From the NCBI GenBank assembly GCA_025455345.1, contig JALOMS010000483.1, positions 1 to 7,555 of the forward strand: DNA of 7,555 nucleotides, written 5' to 3'. Within the stretch, counting starts at the first letter, position 1, and every line of letters starts with the position of its first letter. Positions 4,952 through 7,555 of this stretch are shown here, piece by piece. Position numbers and translations under genes: made by a program. The notes below the pieces were generated by a model. It searched no databases. It was not told the origin of the DNA and saw nothing but the letters and a program-made list of their open reading frames with translations. The DNA is from Thermoflexibacter sp. (lineage in GTDB: Bacteria; Bacteroidota; Bacteroidia; Cytophagales; Thermoflexibacteraceae).

Positions 4952-6130
4952 ATGAAAACAGTATATATTGTTTCTGCTGTACGAACTCCTATGGGTAGTT
5001 TTGGTGGGGTATTATCTGGATTTACAGCTACTCAGCTTGGTACGATGGCTGTTAAAGGAGCAGTAGAAAAATCAGGCATAGACCCCGATTTGGTCAATGA
5101 GTTATACATGGGCAACGTGCTTTCAGCAGGGTTAGGGCAAGCCCCAGCGCGCCAAACGGCTATTTATGCGGGTTTGAATAAACATACACCTTGTACTACA
5201 ATCAATAAAGTATGCGCTTCAGGAATGAAAGCTATTATGCTTGCTACTCAAAATATTATAACAGGCGGAGCAGATATAATGGTCGCGGGAGGTATGGAAA
5301 GTATGAGTAATGTACCTTATTATGTACCCAAAGCTCGTTTCGGTTATAAATATGGTAATGCTGAGCTATTAGATGGGCTTGCTTTTGACGGATTGACAGA
5401 TGTGTATAATAAGACTGCTATGGGGGTTTCTGCGGATAATACTGCAAAAAAATACGAAATTAGTAGAGAGGAACAAGACACCTTTGCTATCCAATCTTAT
5501 CAAAGAGCGGCATCTGCTACTCAGAATGGATTTCTCAAAAATGAAATGGTAGCAGTAGCAGTTCCTCAACGCAAGGGAGACCCTATACAATTGCTGGAAG
5601 ATGAAGAATATAAAAATGTGGACTTTGCCAAAATTCCTTCACTAAAGCCTGTTTTTTCTAAAGATGGTACTGTAACCGCCGCTAATGCTTCTACGATTAA
5701 TGATGGAGCTTGTGCGATGGTTGTAATGAGTGAAGAAAAAGTAAAAGAATTGAATGTTAAGCCATTAGCTCGTATAGTATCCTTTGCAGATGCCGCACAA
5801 GAGCCAGAATGGTTTACTACTACCCCTACTTTGGCGGCAGATAAGGCATTAAAAATTGCAGGTATGAAAAGTTCGCAAATGGATTATTTTGAAGTAAATG
5901 AGGCATTTGCCGTAGTAACACTTGCTTTTAATAAAATCATGGGCTTAGACGATAGTAAGGTCAATGTATTTGGTGGAGCAGTAGCATTGGGGCATCCCTT
6001 AGGCTGTTCTGGTGCAAGAATACTTACTACACTTACCAATGTATTGCATCAAAATAATGGGAAATATGGATTAGCCGCAATTTGTAATGGTGGTGGTGGT
6101 GCTTCTGCTATGATTATTGAGAAAGTATAA
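4952..6130 (+). CDS. Thiolase (acetyl-CoA C-acetyltransferase / acyltransferase)
   Basis: Thiolases join two acetyl-CoA into acetoacetyl-CoA or cleave 3-ketoacyl-CoA in fatty-acid breakdown; the enzyme is cytosolic. The 392-residue length is standard. All catalytic elements are present: the nucleophile Cys88 in NKVCASGMKA, the oxyanion-hole motif NEAFA (316-320), His348 in GGAVALGHPLGCSGAR and the acid/base Cys378 in CNGGGG. The AGGMESMSNVPYY segment is also typical. Overall similarity favours a biosynthetic-type acetyl-CoA acetyltransferase (AtoB/ThlA/PhaA), but substrate length cannot be settled by eye. The frame is open from a TTG at 4940 and has ATGs at 4946 and 4952. I chose 4952 because MKTVYIVSAVRTP is the usual family start; 4946 is equally possible. 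The gene has its own promoter. The phytoene synthase gene 275 bases downstream raises a possible link to acetoacetyl-CoA supply for isoprenoids. Confidence 0.93.
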   Translation: MKTVYIVSAVRTPMGSFGGVLSGFTATQLGTMAVKGAVEKSGIDPDLVNELYMGNVLSAGLGQAPARQTAIYAGLNKHTPCTTINKVCASGMKAIMLATQNIITGGADIMVAGGMESMSNVPYYVPKARFGYKYGNAELLDGLAFDGLTDVYNKTAMGVSADNTAKKYEISREEQDTFAIQSYQRAASATQNGFLKNEMVAVAVPQRKGDPIQLLEDEEYKNVDFAKIPSLKPVFSKDGTVTAANASTINDGACAMVVMSEEKVKELNVKPLARIVSFADAAQEPEWFTTTPTLAADKALKIAGMKSSQMDYFEVNEAFAVVTLAFNKIMGLDDSKVNVFGGAVALGHPLGCSGARILTTLTNVLHQNNGKYGLAAICNGGGGASAMIIEKV

Positions 6131-6360
6131 TTTTTTGCTTTTGTATATAGCTAAAATTGGTTTACGAGAAAATAAGCAAAAATAAAATTGTTTATTTGAA
6201 TAAAGATTCCTACATTGGAACACTAATGAGAGCTAATCCTACTTCAGGAAAGTGATATAGTTAATTTTTTCTAAACCTCACTTTTCACATCAATTCAAAA
6301 CAAACATTTTTTCAAATAGATAGTTATCTTTTTGACTAAACTCGATAATACAATCAATTA

Positions 6361-6368
6361 TACTTTTG
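6361..6368 (+). promoter_or_regulatory. Possible -7 element upstream of the crtB-like gene
   Basis: TACTTTTG matches the Bacteroidota TAnnTTTG -7 element and lies 37 bases before the ATG at 6406. The nearest upstream TTTG (6331-6334) is 26 bases away rather than 19-21, so the -33 part is missing or poor. The rest of the gap 6131-6405 shows no ORF, RNA gene or strong terminator. Confidence 0.35.
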
Positions 6369-6405
6369 GCTTATCAAAATCTAAAATTATCTATCTCCAC
6401 ATTAT

Positions 6406-7242
6406 ATGATGGAACTTTTTAACCTTACTACTTTTAAGTGCAGTGAAATTGTTACTAAATACTACAGTACCTCTTTCTCTTTGGGAATCAGGATGTTTGA
6501 CAAAAAACTACACGCACCCATCTATGGCATCTATGGTTTTGTCCGCTATGCAGACGAGATAGTAGATACTTTTCATGGCTATGACAAGAAACGCCTCTTA
6601 GATAGTTTTCGCAAGGATACTTTCCAAGCGATTGAGGATAAAATTAGTCTTAACCCTATTTTACATTCTTTCCAAGTGGTTGTAAACCAATACAAAATAG
6701 AAGATGAATTAATCACAGCTTTTTTGCATAGCATGGAGATGGATTTGTACTTCAATGACTACGACCAAAGTCGCTATGAAGAATATATTTACGGTTCGGC
6801 AGAAGTAGTAGGATTGATGTGTTTACGAGTATTTTGCGATGGCAATGAAGAAGCATATCAAAGGCTTAAACCTCATGCCCGCAGTCTGGGTGCCGCTTTC
6901 CAAAAGGTGAATTTCTTGAGAGATATGAAAAGCGATTTTGTAGAAAGGGGGCGAACTTATTTCCCTCAAGTGGATTTCAAACGCTTTGATTATGAAGAAA
7001 AAAAGCAGATAGAAGAAGATATACAGCGAGATTTCGACCATGCTTATATAGGAATATTGCAGTTGCCAAGAGCCGCACGATTAGGAGTATATGTTGCTTA
7101 TATTTATTACCTCAAGTTGTTTAAGAAAATACAAGAAACTGCTCCTACCAAAGTGATGAATGAAAGGATTAGGGTGCCAGATTCTAAGAAAATAACGTTA
7201 TTGGTGAAAAGTTATTTTAAACATCAGTTTAATTATATATAA
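6406..7242 (+). CDS. crtB: Phytoene/squalene synthase family protein (CrtB-like)
   Basis: This family joins two prenyl diphosphates head to head: two GGPP to phytoene (CrtB), or two FPP to squalene or dehydrosqualene. It is the first committed step of carotenoid or triterpenoid synthesis, carried out at the membrane surface. The 278-residue length is normal for Bacteroidota members. The N-terminal signature KCSEIVTKYYSTSFSLGI is followed by the first Asp-rich motif, DEIVD (50-54) in YGFVRYADEIVDT, and the second, DMKSD (173-177) in QKVNFLRDMKSDFVERGRTYFP. These bind the Mg-diphosphate groups. The segment SAEVVGLMCLRVF (131-143) is also conserved. Carotenoid pigments are widespread in this phylum, so phytoene synthase is the likeliest role, but the product cannot be proven from sequence. 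The start may be ATG 6406 or 6409. No crtI or other carotenoid gene is adjacent on either side within the window. Confidence 0.88.
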   Translation: MMELFNLTTFKCSEIVTKYYSTSFSLGIRMFDKKLHAPIYGIYGFVRYADEIVDTFHGYDKKRLLDSFRKDTFQAIEDKISLNPILHSFQVVVNQYKIEDELITAFLHSMEMDLYFNDYDQSRYEEYIYGSAEVVGLMCLRVFCDGNEEAYQRLKPHARSLGAAFQKVNFLRDMKSDFVERGRTYFPQVDFKRFDYEEKKQIEEDIQRDFDHAYIGILQLPRAARLGVYVAYIYYLKLFKKIQETAPTKVMNERIRVPDSKKITLLVKSYFKHQFNYI

Positions 7243-7320
7243 GGGAATAGGTAATCCAACAAAAATAAAAATACTTTTTGATGACAAGTTCCTACCCTTT
7301 AAGTAATTGTGCATTTTTAT

Positions 7321-7387
7321 TGTAAAATACGCTTTAGCGTGTTTAGTTCATTATCAAACACTTATACACCCTGAAGGGTATTTTACA
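7321..7387. repeat. Nested inverted-repeat (cloverleaf-like) element
   Basis: A perfect 10-bp outer repeat, TGTAAAATAC (7321-7330) and GTATTTTACA (7378-7387), encloses three smaller inverted repeats in a row. They are ACGCT-TT-AGCGT (7329-7340), GTGTTT (7339-7344) with AAACAC (7356-7361), and ACCCT-GA-AGGGT (7368-7379). Adjacent arms share one or two bases, so not every pair can form fully at once. The layout resembles small non-coding palindromic repeats mobilised in trans, but no second copy lies in the window and the family is not identified. Confidence 0.55.
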
Positions 7388-7446
7388 GTGTCGATTTAAT
7401 TTGCTCATGTACTTAAGTATATCAACAAAAATAAACGTTTTTTCAG

Positions 7447-7525
7447 TTCCAGACTGGAAGTCCCGTTAGGGACATAAGCTTTGTAGAAACTAAATTAAGC
7501 CCATAATCTAAGTCCCGTAGGGACG
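7447..7525. repeat. REP-like tandem GTCCC hairpins
   Basis: Two near-identical short hairpins occur 52 bases apart: GTCCC-GTTA-GGGAC (7460-7473) and GTCCC-GTA-GGGAC (7512-7524). Each is preceded by A and followed after about 10-16 bases by TTTGTAGAAA-like sequence (7480-7489, and a looser copy near 7535). A third inverted repeat, TTCCAG-A-CTGGAA (7447-7459), abuts the first unit. Short palindromes of this kind, scattered between genes, are familiar in Bacteroidota and in REP systems linked to TnpA-REP (RAYT) transposases; that link is by analogy, since no transposase is in the window. Confidence 0.6.
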
Positions 7526-7555
7526 ATACAAATATTTGTTAATGAAATAGTTACG

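Larger units (their letters stand above)
7243..7555. other. Gene-free, repeat-bearing tail of the window
   Basis: No convincing ORF or RNA gene is seen. The stretch holds a nested inverted-repeat element (7321-7387), a perfect palindrome TACTTAAGTA (7410-7419), and a REP-like array (7447-7525). A 13-base direct repeat, CAACAAAAATAAA, occurs at 7258-7270 and 7423-7435 on either side of the nested element. It has no clear T-tailed terminator for the upstream crtB-like gene. Confidence 0.6.

Noticed and set aside
6132..6182. Inverted repeat TTTTTGCTT / AAGCAAAAA after the thiolase stop
   Set aside because: The loop is 33 bases, the stem is AT-rich and no T tract follows the 3' arm, so I do not call a terminator.
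6249..6284. AAAGTGA / TCACTTT inverted repeat before crtB
   Set aside because: A 7-bp stem with a 22-base loop and no T tract; expected by chance in AT-rich DNA.
7447..7525. CRISPR array
   Set aside because: Only two 14-16 base palindromes with unequal loops; no repeat of CRISPR length, no further units and no cas gene.

Overview
The window reads as two unrelated pieces of DNA joined near position 1200-1250. The left piece (about 1-1220) has clearly higher GC, a more even codon use and a single long ORF for an alpha-arrestin-like protein, a eukaryotic family. The remaining 6.3 kb is AT-rich Bacteroidota DNA: signal-peptide proteins with weak or absent Shine-Dalgarno sites, promoters of the TTTG-N19-TAnnTTTG type, and a DAHP synthase fused to a C-terminal chorismate mutase. 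The protist looks stramenopile- or diatom-like, but that source is an inference. The likeliest explanations are a chimeric contig from a microalga with its associated bacterium, or (less likely) a genuine transfer. The arrestin loses its C-terminal end at the join, and the first bacterial gene keeps almost no upstream region.

Layout: 258-1250 (+) truncated arrestin-like gene; 1271-2641 (+) a two-gene unit encoding a secreted WD40-like (PD40) beta-propeller and a secreted NTF2-like/lumazine-binding-family protein, closed by a hairpin terminator at 2676-2712; 2739-3275 (-) a membrane-anchored DUF192 protein; 3390-4472 (-) the DAHP synthase/chorismate mutase; 4473-4939 a regulatory region between divergent genes; 4952-6130 (+) a thiolase; 6406-7242 (+) a phytoene/squalene synthase (crtB-like); 7243-7555 a gene-free stretch with nested inverted repeats and REP-like hairpins.

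The most interesting element is in the long upstream region of the DAHP synthase gene. On the minus strand there is a consensus Bacteroidota promoter (4731-4761), then a 20-codon ORF (4701-4639) with 9 aromatic residues including the run YFSFYYFWY, then a strong intrinsic terminator (4598-4560). A 16-nt segment spanning the leader stop codon (4645-4630) can pair at 15 of 16 positions with the 5' arm and loop of that terminator. A third segment inside the aromatic codons can pair with the same switching segment. This is the full 1:2 / 2:3 / 3:4 layout of a ribosome-mediated transcription attenuator. It would sense Phe, Tyr and Trp charging and control entry into the shikimate pathway, in addition to the allosteric control expected from the fused chorismate mutase domain.

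The thiolase may supply acetoacetyl-CoA, and the downstream crtB-like enzyme makes the first committed C30/C40 isoprenoid. A common isoprenoid role is suggestive only: 275 bases separate them and no operon is shown.
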